A stretch of DNA of 64,000 nucleotides from Luteolibacter sp. SL250 (GTDB lineage Bacteria; Verrucomicrobiota; Verrucomicrobiia; Verrucomicrobiales; Akkermansiaceae): NCBI RefSeq assembly GCF_026625605.1, contig NZ_CP113054.1, positions 992,001 through 1,056,000 on the forward strand. The letters run 5' to 3'. A program made the translations under genes and the position numbers. The notes beneath the pieces are model-generated. The model was not told the DNA's origin. It saw only the letters and a list, made by a program, of their open reading frames with translations, and ran no database searches. Each line of letters opens with the position of its first letter. Position 1 is the stretch's first letter. Positions 31,992-40,204 of the stretch are shown in pieces.

Positions 31992-33356
31992 ATGCGCTTT
32001 TTCAAGAAATCCGTCTTCTGGCTCCACTTGGCCACCGGTTTGGCGGCCGGGCTGGTGATTCTGATCCTCGGCCTCACCGGAGTGATCATGTCATTCGAGC
32101 GGCAGATCCTGGAGGCGAACCACGGGGTGAAAGTCTCGAAAGCGGCGGAGCAGGTGGTTGCTGGTCCGGAGAAAATCCTGGGCAACCATGCGGATGCGAG
32201 CCCGGCTGCAAGTGGTGTGACGTATTACAGTGATCCGGAGATGCCGGCGTCCGTGCAGTTCGGCCGAGGCAAATCCGCCTATGCGGACCCCTACACCGGT
32301 GAATCCCTCGGCGAGGGCAACGCGGGTCTGAAGGCTTTCTTCGCATGGGTGCTCCGTCTGCACCGTTGGCTGACCCTGCAGGGGGAATCCCGGGAGATCG
32401 GAGGCAACATCACGAAGGCGGCGAATCTGGTCTTTCTGTTCCTCGTCATTTCCGGTCTCTATCTGTGGTTCCCGAAGCGCCTGAGCCGCACCGCATTCCG
32501 TGCGGTCGCCACGCTCCAATTCCGCCTCAAAGGCCGGGCGAGGGACTGGAACTGGCACAACACGTTCGGCTTCTGGGCCTGCATACCCCTTTTCTTCATC
32601 GTGATCACCGGTCTGGTGATGTCCTATTCGTGGGCCAACAATCTGATCTATACCGCCGTTGGCGAAACTCCGCCTCCTCCGCGCGGAGCAGGTGGTCCAC
32701 CTGCTGCAGGTGGGCCTTCCCGGGAAGGTGGAGAGCGTCGGGGAACCCGTGGCGGTGAAGGCTCCATGGCACGCGAAGGCCGGGCCGAAGGCGGGCAGGG
32801 TGAGCGCCGCGGCCGTGGTGAGGGCAGTGGTCCTCCCCGTGAAGGACGCGGCGGTGAAGGTGGCATGGCCGCACGGGGAGAAGGGCGGGGCGGTGGTGGC
32901 CACAGCCATGACCACGGCCATGACCACGACCATGACCACGCTCCGGTAAGTCTCACGGGGTTGGACGCAGGCTTTGAGAAGGTGAAGGCCGCCAGCCCCG
33001 GCTGGAGGACGATCATCGTCAGTCTGCCCAAAGGCCCCACCGCGGACTACTCGGTTTCTTATTCCCACCGCGGACGTCCGGATCTGCGGCGTTCCCTCAC
33101 CGTGGATCTCACCTCCGGGGAGATCGTCAAAAACGAAGGTTTCGAGAAACAGACCACCGGGCGGAAACTCCGCAGCTTCGTCCGCTGGGTGCATACCGGC
33201 GAGGCGCTCGGCTGGTTCGGCCAGGCGCTCATGGGCGTGGCCTCGCTGGCGGCGGTCATCCTCGTCTGGACCGGTTTCGCGCTGAGCTGGCGGCGCTTCT
33301 TCAAGAAGCGCAGGGCTTCCGTGCAGAAGCAGGCGGTGCTAAGGAAAGCGGCGTGA
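31992..33356 (+). CDS. PepSY-associated TM protein (PiuB-like) with His-rich insert
   Basis: The product is 454 residues. Four membrane helices lie near residues 7-35, 145-163, 195-215 and 415-435, with the [19 protein letters not shown] start and the [12 protein letters not shown] repeat typical of PepSY_TM proteins. Those sit in iron-uptake loci and may reduce ferric siderophores in the inner membrane. Between helices 3 and 4, residues about 223-317 are a Gly/Arg/Glu-rich low-complexity insert ending in [12 protein letters not shown], a plausible metal-binding site. The gene overlaps the next by 4 nt (GTGA). Context with PiuC and TonB receptors supports iron acquisition. Confidence 0.85.
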   Translation: MRFFKKSVFWLHLATGLAAGLVILILGLTGVIMSFERQILEANHGVKVSKAAEQVVAGPEKILGNHADASPAASGVTYYSDPEMPASVQFGRGKSAYADPYTGESLGEGNAGLKAFFAWVLRLHRWLTLQGESREIGGNITKAANLVFLFLVISGLYLWFPKRLSRTAFRAVATLQFRLKGRARDWNWHNTFGFWACIPLFFIVITGLVMSYSWANNLIYTAVGETPPPPRGAGGPPAAGGPSREGGERRGTRGGEGSMAREGRAEGGQGERRGRGEGSGPPREGRGGEGGMAARGEGRGGGGHSHDHGHDHDHDHAPVSLTGLDAGFEKVKAASPGWRTIIVSLPKGPTADYSVSYSHRGRPDLRRSLTVDLTSGEIVKNEGFEKQTTGRKLRSFVRWVHTGEALGWFGQALMGVASLAAVILVWTGFALSWRRFFKKRRASVQKQAVLRKAA

Positions 33357-34360
33357 ACCCTGACGAACGCAATGCCTTGGTGGAGGAATCCACACGCTGG
33401 ATGGGCGTGGGATTCGGCGCCATGGCAGGCGGTGACTGGCAGGGGGCGGCGGGCATTTTCCGTATGGCGGCGGGAAGCCGGGAGCAGCTTCCTTGGCGGA
33501 CGGACGGTGAGGCGGCCTGGTTGCTCTCCGCCGCCTGGCTGAACCTGGGGGATGTGCTCCTCCGAATGGGGGAACCGGCGGTGCTGGATGAGGCGATGCG
33601 GTCCTTCGACCGGACCATCGAGGTGATGGCGTGCATCGATCCGGCCGGGAACCCGGCCATCGTGGACCGCATGATCCTGACATGGCTGAACCGTGCGGCC
33701 GCCTTTTATGAAATGGGGGACTCGGGGGCGTCCCTGCGGGATTTCGCGAAAGCGGAGGATTTGCTGGATCGCTGGGGAGAAGAAGCCACGGCCCGGCGGG
33801 TTTTTCTCGCGGCGATGCTGCGGGTGAACCGTGCCAGGACATTGGTGCTGGCGGCGCGCGCGCTGGAGGCGTGGCGGGAAGCCGGGGACGGCATCTCCCG
33901 CCTGCGCTCCATACCGACCTCCGGGGAGGCGTCCATCGCCGGCATCCTCGCCCGGAGCGTCCGATGCCGGGCGCTGGCCATGCTGCTGGACGAACCTGGT
34001 GGGGCGGAAAAGGTGGGGGACTGGATCGCGGAGGCCACGGACTCCGCCGAAGAAGCCTTGGCCATGGTCCGGACAACGGGCTTCCGGGCGGGGTGGCTGG
34101 CGGATCTGGTCCGGTATGGGGCCATCATCTATCGTGTCTGCCAGCCCCATTTCCTCGGGGAGTTCCTTGCCGAATGGCTGGCGGGTGACGGGCCGCTGGC
34201 CGGGAACCCGACGCTGAAAGAGGAGATGCGTGTCCAGCTATGGCTGACGCTGGCGGACGCCGAAAGGAAAGTGCTCGAGTATCCGCACGATACGGACTTC
34301 GTCGGCAGGCAGACCCGGGTGGTGCTGGCTGCCAAGGATGGCCTGCGCCTTCTGGCGTGA
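33353..34360 (+). CDS. TPR-like helical protein of unknown function
   Basis: The product is 335 residues beginning at a GTG that overlaps the PepSY stop (GTGA). The sequence is almost entirely helical with paired-helix spacing (AAWLLSAAWLNLGDVLLRMG, then WLNRAAAFYEMGDSGASL), typical of degenerate tetratricopeptide repeats. There is no signal peptide or enzyme motif. Because of the overlap it is translated with the PepSY gene and may scaffold or regulate iron uptake; that role is inferred only from context. Its end lies 3 nt from the convergent piuC gene. Confidence 0.7.
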   Translation: MNPDERNALVEESTRWMGVGFGAMAGGDWQGAAGIFRMAAGSREQLPWRTDGEAAWLLSAAWLNLGDVLLRMGEPAVLDEAMRSFDRTIEVMACIDPAGNPAIVDRMILTWLNRAAAFYEMGDSGASLRDFAKAEDLLDRWGEEATARRVFLAAMLRVNRARTLVLAARALEAWREAGDGISRLRSIPTSGEASIAGILARSVRCRALAMLLDEPGGAEKVGDWIAEATDSAEEALAMVRTTGFRAGWLADLVRYGAIIYRVCQPHFLGEFLAEWLAGDGPLAGNPTLKEEMRVQLWLTLADAERKVLEYPHDTDFVGRQTRVVLAAKDGLRLLA

Positions 34361-34363
34361 AGC

Positions 34364-35053
34364 TCACATTTCCGCCCACTGGCGGAGCAGGTTGTGATAG
34401 ACGCCGGTGAGCTGGGTGGTCGCCTCATGGACCAGGGGTTGGTCCGGCAGCCCGCCGGTGAGCCGCTGGATGGCGATGTCCATGTCGAACAGCAGGGAAC
34501 GCCGTTCGTCGGACCGGATCATGCTCTGCAACCAGAAGAAGGAACAGAGGCGGGTGCCGCTGGTGACCGGCTCCACGCGGTGGAGGCTGGTGGAGGGGTA
34601 GAGGACCATGTCCCCGGCGTTGAGTTTCACACTCTTCGCGCCGTAGGTGTCCTCGATGATGAGTTCGCCGCCTTCGTATTCTTCCGGCTCGGCGAAGAAC
34701 AGGGTGCAGGAAAGGTCGGTGCGGATGCGCCGGCCGTCCGGCATGGTGCGGACGGAGGCATCCACGTGGGTGCCGTAGGTCTGGCCGCCGGAGTAGCGGT
34801 TGAACATCGGCGGCAGGATGTGCAGCGGCAGCGCCGCCGACATGAAAAGGGGGTTGGAGGCCAGGGCCTTGAGGATCACCGCGCCCACGTGGTGGGCGGC
34901 GGGATGGTCGCCCGGGACCTGCATGTTGTCTTTCACCTTCATCGCCTGGTGGCCGGCCGTGGCGCGGCCGTCTTCCCAGAGTGCTTCTTCCAGCAGCTTG
35001 CGGCATTCCGCCGATTCAAGCGGTGCAAGCACGGAGGGGATGCAGAGGATCAT
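34364..35053 (-). CDS. piuC: Fe(II)/2-oxoglutarate dioxygenase (PKHD-type hydroxylase)
   Basis: The product is 229 residues from the ATG at 35051-35053 (MILCIPSVLAP), the usual PiuC length and start. The facial triad is visible: His96-Val-Asp98 in YGTHVDASV and a distal His in STSLHRVEPV. PiuC proteins hydroxylate an unknown substrate, probably a siderophore or its receptor complex, and are regularly next to catecholate TonB receptors of the Fiu/PiuA type. Here the receptor gene ends 103 nt upstream, with an intrinsic terminator between, so piuC may rely on readthrough or its own promoter. Confidence 0.92.
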   Translation of the reverse strand: MILCIPSVLAPLESAECRKLLEEALWEDGRATAGHQAMKVKDNMQVPGDHPAAHHVGAVILKALASNPLFMSAALPLHILPPMFNRYSGGQTYGTHVDASVRTMPDGRRIRTDLSCTLFFAEPEEYEGGELIIEDTYGAKSVKLNAGDMVLYPSTSLHRVEPVTSGTRLCSFFWLQSMIRSDERRSLLFDMDIAIQRLTGGLPDQPLVHEATTQLTGVYHNLLRQWAEM

Positions 35054-35090
35054 GGCGGAAGGATGGGGCGGTTCGGAATGGAGTGAGAGG

Positions 35091-35128
35091 AAAAAATTCC
35101 GCCGCCCGGCGCAACCCGGACGGCGGAA
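35091..35128 (-). terminator. Intrinsic terminator after TonB receptor 1
   Basis: On the minus strand a 13-bp stem (TTCCGCCGTCCGG with CCGGGCGGCGGAA, one G-U pair) is followed by TTTTTT (35091-35096). It separates TonB receptor 1 from piuC. Confidence 0.85.
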
Positions 35129-35156
35129 ACAGCAACCAATAAACAAGAAGGCGGGA

Positions 35157-37436
35157 TCAGAACTTCCAGTCCGCGCTGAGCGTGTAGGTGCGGGACTCGC
35201 CCAGGTAGGCGCGACGGGAATCCGCCGCGGTGTTGACCGTCCGGGCGTAGAATTCGTCCGTCAGGTTGTTCACGTTGAGGCGGAGGGTAACGTTCTTGGT
35301 GAGCTCGTAGGACACCATCGCGTCGAAGATGAGCGACTCGGGCAGGGTGGCCGTCGCCGCGCCGCTGGCCGCATCGACACGGGCTGCGGTGGAAGCGGTG
35401 TAGCGGGCTCCTGCACCGATGGTCACACCGATCGGGAAGCGGTAGGTGGTCCAGAGGTTGGCGGTCCAGTCAGGGTTGAAGGTCAGGTCGTTGCCGTCCT
35501 GGTTCTCGCTCTCGAGGTAGGAGACGCCGCCGAAAACCATCCAGTTCTCATTGACGTATCCGGACGCCCCGAGTTCGACGCCCGTGACCACTTGGTCCCC
35601 GTAGGCCGTTGGCTCTCCGGTTACCGGATCATTCGGTCCGACGGAAACGTTCTCGCGCTCGCTGCGGAAGATGGCGAGGGAGGTGGTGAGGTTCTTGTCG
35701 AAGAACTCCCACTTGGTGCCGACTTCGTAGTTGTAGGACTTCTGAACGTCCGAATCCAGGTTGTTGTTGCCGGTGAGTGGACCCCCGGGGACGGTCGGGC
35801 CACCCGTGCTGCGGGAACCGTTGTCATTCGAGAGCGAGCTGGCGCCCGGAGGCAGGGCGGACATGCCGTAGGCGGCGTAGATGCTGCCATTCTCCTTCGG
35901 CTTGAACACGATGCCTGCCTTGCCGCTGAAGATCAAATCGTCCGATTGGTATCTGGTGACGATTCCGGATGCTTCCTGCTTGTAGCGTGCCTCCGCGTCG
36001 AAATACTCCAGGCGGGTGCCAATGGAAGCCTGCCACTGCTCGTTGAATTTCAGGGTGTCATTCGCATAGATTGCGACGGTGTCCACCGTGATGTCGTCGA
36101 CCCAGTTGTAGGTCGGATCGGCTGCAACCGGAGTGCCCGTGTCCGGATCATAGATGTTCGTTCCACCGGGAACTCCCAGGCTCGCGGTCACAAAGTCGCG
36201 TGGGTTGTGGGCCTTTTCGCGCGCGACTTCCAGACCACCGGCGAACGTGTGGCCGACGGAACCGGTCTCGAACTCCGCGGTGATGTTCGACTGGTTGGTG
36301 AACGTCTCCGTTTCGCGGTAGAAGGCCTGGCGGCTGCGGCCGACGGTATCCGGTGCGGTGAAGGCGCCCAGCACGGTGTAGATCGCCTCCCGGTCGGTGA
36401 GCGAGTAGCGGGTCAGGTTGTTGAAGCGCAGGCGGTCGTTGAAGTCGTGTTCGAAGCGGGCGTAGATGGTGTGGGAAGTCACATCATCAAAGTCGCTCGT
36501 GAGGCCGTAGAAATTCTCGCGGTCCACGTAGCCGCCCGGGCGGACGGGGGAGGTGGTGTCCGGAACGGCGGAACCCGGGAAGCCGATGTCCGGGCGGTTG
36601 TTCTGCTCCCAGTATTGGTAGGCAAGGGTGAGGCGGGTTTCGGTGCCGAGGCCGAAGGCGACCGACGGTGCCAGACCCCAACTGTTGTTCTCCGCGTAGT
36701 CACGGCCTTGGACGCCACCACCCTGCAGGAGGGCGTTGAGGCGGAACGCCATGCCCGGAACCGGACCGTTCTCGATCACCTGGTTCATGTCCAGGGTCAG
36801 GCGCTGGTGGTCGTTGGCGTCCGTCTCGTCGAACTTGTAGGCGGCGGTGCCGCTGTAGAAAGATTCAGCCTGCGGTGTTTTGGTGGCCAGGTTGATGTAG
36901 CCGCCGGTGGAGCCCCGGCCGTTGTCGCCGGCGGGTCCCTTGACCACTTCCACGGACTCCACGTTGAAAATGTCGCGACCGTAGTTGCCGTTGTCGCGCA
37001 CGCCATCGATGAAGATGTTGCTGGATGCTTCGAAGCCACGGATGTTCATGCTGTTGGCACCGCCGACGTGGCCGTTCTCACCAGCCAGGAAGGTGATGCC
37101 AGGGGTGTTCTTGAGGACGTCCGCCAGGCCTTGCGCACCTTGTTGGTTGAACACTTCCTTGGGGATGACGCTGATGGTCTGCGGGGTGTTGACCAGCGGC
37201 GCGGTGAACTTCTGCGACTGGACCCTCTGGGGATTGTAAGGGTTGGAGCGGGTCGCGCTGACCGTCACTTCATCCAGAACAGCTCCGTCCTGGCCCTGTT
37301 TCTTCTGGTTGCCGGCTTCCTCTTTCTTCGCTGGCTCTGCGGCTGTGGAGTGGGCGACGGAAAGCAGGGTGGCCAGGGCGATCGCCTCGCGGGTCGAGAC
37401 GATGTCCCTGATCGACGTTTTGGATGTTTGTTTCAT
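35157..37436 (-). CDS. TonB-dependent siderophore receptor 1
   Basis: The product is 759 residues from the ATG at 37434-37436. A signal-like N-terminus is followed by the plug domain (LVNTPQTISVIPKEVFNQQG and FLAGENGHVGGANSMNIRGF) and the 22-strand barrel. It ends in TYTLSADWKF with a terminal Phe for BAM insertion. The plug pattern is of the Fiu/CirA-like catecholate receptor type, which suits the neighbouring piuC. A TonB box may lie in VLDEVTVSATR. It is preceded at 67 nt by a perfect 15-bp palindrome and ends at an intrinsic terminator. It is a paralogue of the next receptor upstream. Confidence 0.93.
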   Translation of the reverse strand: MKQTSKTSIRDIVSTREAIALATLLSVAHSTAAEPAKKEEAGNQKKQGQDGAVLDEVTVSATRSNPYNPQRVQSQKFTAPLVNTPQTISVIPKEVFNQQGAQGLADVLKNTPGITFLAGENGHVGGANSMNIRGFEASSNIFIDGVRDNGNYGRDIFNVESVEVVKGPAGDNGRGSTGGYINLATKTPQAESFYSGTAAYKFDETDANDHQRLTLDMNQVIENGPVPGMAFRLNALLQGGGVQGRDYAENNSWGLAPSVAFGLGTETRLTLAYQYWEQNNRPDIGFPGSAVPDTTSPVRPGGYVDRENFYGLTSDFDDVTSHTIYARFEHDFNDRLRFNNLTRYSLTDREAIYTVLGAFTAPDTVGRSRQAFYRETETFTNQSNITAEFETGSVGHTFAGGLEVAREKAHNPRDFVTASLGVPGGTNIYDPDTGTPVAADPTYNWVDDITVDTVAIYANDTLKFNEQWQASIGTRLEYFDAEARYKQEASGIVTRYQSDDLIFSGKAGIVFKPKENGSIYAAYGMSALPPGASSLSNDNGSRSTGGPTVPGGPLTGNNNLDSDVQKSYNYEVGTKWEFFDKNLTTSLAIFRSERENVSVGPNDPVTGEPTAYGDQVVTGVELGASGYVNENWMVFGGVSYLESENQDGNDLTFNPDWTANLWTTYRFPIGVTIGAGARYTASTAARVDAASGAATATLPESLIFDAMVSYELTKNVTLRLNVNNLTDEFYARTVNTAADSRRAYLGESRTYTLSADWKF

Positions 37437-37502
37437 TGGGAGTTGGCAATGGGCGTCCGCCGATCTCCACACTGGAATCAGTGTGCTCCCGGCGAACGAG
37501 GG

Positions 37503-37517
37503 TGAGACTGAGTCTCA
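37503..37517. promoter_or_regulatory. Fur-like box before TonB receptor 1
   Basis: TGAGACTGAGTCTCA is a perfect 7-1-7 palindrome, the geometry of Fur boxes (compare TGAGAATNATTCTCA). It lies 66-80 nt before the start codon, where a promoter would be. A 13/15 match precedes receptor 2. Confidence 0.65.
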
Positions 37518-37560
37518 ATAACGAAACTCGTCAACCCCTGATTCGTAGATTTGTTCCTAA

Positions 37561-37600
37561 AATCGCAAAACCGCCACCCGGCCAGAGCCGGATGACGGTT
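37561..37600 (-). terminator. Intrinsic terminator after TonB receptor 2
   Basis: On the minus strand a 14-bp stem (AACCGTCATCCGGC with GCCGGGTGGCGGTT, two G-U pairs, loop TCTG) is followed by an AT-rich TTGCGATTTT tract. It ends the receptor 2 transcript before receptor 1's promoter region. Confidence 0.7.
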
Positions 37601-37625
37601 GATTTGCAGCACAACCCGTTAAAAA

Positions 37626-39974
37626 TCAGAACTTCCAGTCGGCGCTGATGGTGTAGGTGCGGGGCGGGCCGACATTGGAACGGACGCCACTCCAGTTGGA
37701 AGAGACCGCATAAACTTCATCGAAAATGTTGTCGATGTTCAGCCGGAGGGTGACATTTTCAGTCACTTCATAGGCGACCATCGTGTTGAACACGAGGTAG
37801 TCATCCAACTTTCCATAGCGGCCGTTGGGGATGATCCGTTCCGCGTCATCAGGACGTCCGACATAGGAGCCGCTGACGTACTGCATGCCGCCACCGATCG
37901 TCAGGCCGACCGGGAAACGGTAGGTGGTCCACAGGTTGCCGGTGTAGTTCGGGGTGAAAGCAAGCTCGTCACCGTCGAAGGAGTCATAGGTGGCGTTGTA
38001 GTCGGGATCTCCGGCTCCGTTGGCGGCGTCGATCCGTGCCTGCTCCCATTTCGAGCTGACCTTGCGCTCGCTGTCCATGATGAGGAGGCCGCCGAAGACG
38101 GACCACTCATTGGTGATCTGACCGGCCACGCCTAGTTCGATGCCCTGGATGATCTGCTCATGATAGCCCGTGTCCGTGGCCCCGGCTCCCGGCGTGAACC
38201 GCCCGGAGATCGCCACATCATGGCGCTCGGTGCGGAAGAGGGCTGCCGTGGTGGAAAGACGTCCGCCGAGGAAGTCCCACTTCGTCCCGATCTCGTAGTT
38301 CAGGTTGTACTGGGTCTGGGCATCCTTGTTGTTGATGCCGAGGCCGGCTCCGGGAAAGCCGTTGCCGCCGCCGCGGGAGGCGTCGGAATTGGAGAGGAAA
38401 GAAGCCGGAGGCTGGGATGAGAGACCGGCGGAAGCGTAGATGCTGCCATTCGACGCGGGTTTGTGGACGACGCCCAGCTTTCCTCCGAGGAATGTGTCGG
38501 ACTTGCTGAAGTTCGCTCCGCCCGGGACGCCCAGTTGGTTGCGGTCCACGAGATCAACCTTGTAGTGGTCGGCGCGGATGCCGCCGGTGATCTGCCAGCG
38601 CTCGTTGAGTTTGACCGTGTCATAGACATAGAGACCGTAGGTTTCCACGTCCACTTGGCCGATACCCTGGAACTCCGGTTCCGCGATCCCCGGGTTGTTG
38701 TTGGGATCGTGGGCGTTTACAAGCCCGCGGTTCTTGGAGTTGTAGCGGAGAGCGTCGGCATCTTCCCGGATGAACTCGAACCCGGCGGAAAGCGTGTGTT
38801 CGAGGCTGCCCGTGGCGAACTCGTAGGAGAGGTTGGTGATGTTGGAGAAGCTGAAGTTCTCGCGGTCGTAGATGGTCCGTTCCTGCCGCACGGTGGTTGC
38901 TGTGGCGTCGTCGAAGCTGTGCGGCATCGTGAAGTCCGTGCGGCGGTTCGTTTTCGCGATCCGGGTTTGGTTCGAAAGCGTCAGGTCTTCGTTGAAATCA
39001 TGTTCGATCCGGGCGACGAACGCATCCGTGATGGTGTCGTCATAGTCGGTGGTCAGCCCATAGTAGGTGTCCCGGTGCGAGCGGTCCACGCCTTCAAAGC
39101 GGTTTGCGCTGCCGAAGGAAATTCCCGTCGGGACTCCCCAGTCCGGAATGTCGTTCTGCTCAACGTGCTGGTAGGAAAGGAAGAACCGGGTGTCGGTTCC
39201 GAGGCCGAAGGTGATGGTGGGGGCCAGACCCCAGCCGTTGGCTTCCGCGTAGTCACGGCCAGCCACCCCACCTTCCTGGAGGAAGGCGTTCAGGCGGAAC
39301 GCCACATTTCCGGAAAACGCCTGGTTCACATCGAAAGCCGTGCGGAAGCGGGGGCTGGAGTCGGTTTCATCGAATGAATAGGAGGCGGTGCCACTGTAGA
39401 AGTTTTCGCCCCGGGCGGTCTTGCTGACGAGATTCACGTAGCCGCCAGCGGTTCCGTAGCCGTTGTCGGCTGCGGCGCCCTTGCCGATTTCCACACTCTC
39501 GAGGTTGAATACGTCCCGCGAGTAGCTACCGCTGTCACGGACGCCGTCCTGGAACACGCTGCCCGAGGTATCCACCCCGCGCAGGCTGAAGTTGTTCATG
39601 CTGGTGCCGAAGCCGTTTTCCCCGGCGTTGTAGGAGATGCCCGGAGTGTTTTTCAGCACGTCGGTCAGATTCCGGGCACCCTGCTGTTGGAAGACTTCCT
39701 TGGGAATGACGGAAAAGGACTGCGGGGCGTCGATGAGGGGGGCTGTGAATTTGCGGGATGCAAGTTGCTCGGTTTTATAGGTTCCCGCGTTGTCACGGTT
39801 GGCCGTTACCTGGACCTCCGGAAGTGTTCCGTCATCAGGGCTTTGTGCTTTCTTTTCAGCGGCGGCGGGAGCTTGGGCGGAAGCGTGGCCTGCGGTGAGG
39901 AAGGTCGCGAGCGCGAGGACTTCCCTCGAACCCAGGACGGTGGGCGATGTGGAGGATTTGTCTTTCATGGGCAT
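37626..39974 (-). CDS. TonB-dependent siderophore receptor 2
   Basis: The product is 782 residues. It has the same plan as receptor 1: signal sequence (ALATFLTAGHASAQA), TonB-box region (TLPEVQVTANR), plug (PLIDAPQSFSVIPKEVFQQQ and SYNAGENGFGTSMNNFSLRG) and barrel with the same YTISADWKF end. Side-by-side reading shows the two are related throughout but clearly diverged, so they probably take up different ferric siderophores. Starts at 39974 and 39968 are both ATG. A Fur-like box at 40008-40022 lies just before it and its own terminator follows, so each receptor is a separate iron-controlled unit. Confidence 0.93.
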   Translation of the reverse strand: MPMKDKSSTSPTVLGSREVLALATFLTAGHASAQAPAAAEKKAQSPDDGTLPEVQVTANRDNAGTYKTEQLASRKFTAPLIDAPQSFSVIPKEVFQQQGARNLTDVLKNTPGISYNAGENGFGTSMNNFSLRGVDTSGSVFQDGVRDSGSYSRDVFNLESVEIGKGAAADNGYGTAGGYVNLVSKTARGENFYSGTASYSFDETDSSPRFRTAFDVNQAFSGNVAFRLNAFLQEGGVAGRDYAEANGWGLAPTITFGLGTDTRFFLSYQHVEQNDIPDWGVPTGISFGSANRFEGVDRSHRDTYYGLTTDYDDTITDAFVARIEHDFNEDLTLSNQTRIAKTNRRTDFTMPHSFDDATATTVRQERTIYDRENFSFSNITNLSYEFATGSLEHTLSAGFEFIREDADALRYNSKNRGLVNAHDPNNNPGIAEPEFQGIGQVDVETYGLYVYDTVKLNERWQITGGIRADHYKVDLVDRNQLGVPGGANFSKSDTFLGGKLGVVHKPASNGSIYASAGLSSQPPASFLSNSDASRGGGNGFPGAGLGINNKDAQTQYNLNYEIGTKWDFLGGRLSTTAALFRTERHDVAISGRFTPGAGATDTGYHEQIIQGIELGVAGQITNEWSVFGGLLIMDSERKVSSKWEQARIDAANGAGDPDYNATYDSFDGDELAFTPNYTGNLWTTYRFPVGLTIGGGMQYVSGSYVGRPDDAERIIPNGRYGKLDDYLVFNTMVAYEVTENVTLRLNIDNIFDEVYAVSSNWSGVRSNVGPPRTYTISADWKF

Positions 39975-40007
39975 CAGGGGATCCAGCCGGGCGAGGGTCG
40001 GAGCTAA

Positions 40008-40022
40008 TGAGATTGAGTTTCA
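40008..40022. promoter_or_regulatory. Fur-like box before TonB receptor 2
   Basis: TGAGATTGAGTTTCA matches 13 of 15 positions of the perfect palindrome before receptor 1 and is itself a near-palindrome. It lies 34-48 nt before the start codon. Confidence 0.6.
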
Positions 40023-40047
40023 AACACCGCGGCTGTAAAGTCGGCAA

Positions 40048-40078
40048 CGGTTGGAAAATCCGGCTCATTTTCCAACCG
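40048..40078. repeat. Perfect 12-bp inverted repeat between divergent genes
   Basis: CGGTTGGAAAAT (40048-40059) and ATTTTCCAACCG (40067-40078) flank a 7-nt loop. It lies between the Fur-like box of receptor 2 and the Pho-box-like site of the porin. It has no T-run, so an operator or an RNA stem in a 5' leader is likelier than a terminator. Confidence 0.55.
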
Positions 40079-40085
40079 ATGGCGA

Positions 40086-40103
40086 ATGTGACATCTATGT
40101 CAC
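40086..40103. promoter_or_regulatory. Pho-box-like direct repeat before the porin
   Basis: ATGTGAC-ATCT-ATGTCAC is two 7-mers with a 4-nt spacer, the 11-nt period of PhoB sites. A third ATGTGAC occurs at 40120-40126. The stretch 40088-40103 is also a perfect palindrome. It lies about 100 nt before the porin start. Confidence 0.45.
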
Positions 40104-40204
40104 TGAAGACCCCTTGGGAATGTGACGGAGTTTGGATTTAAGCATCGGTCGCCGGGCGCAACCCAGGGAAAATCGGTCAATCACCCGGCCAAATACTCCA
40201 TCCC

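Noticed and set aside
34800..37505. Open frame of 901 codons on the plus strand
   Set aside because: It is antisense to TonB receptor 1, whose plug, barrel and terminal Phe are unmistakable. The plus-strand product is a Val/Gly/Arg-rich string without motifs.
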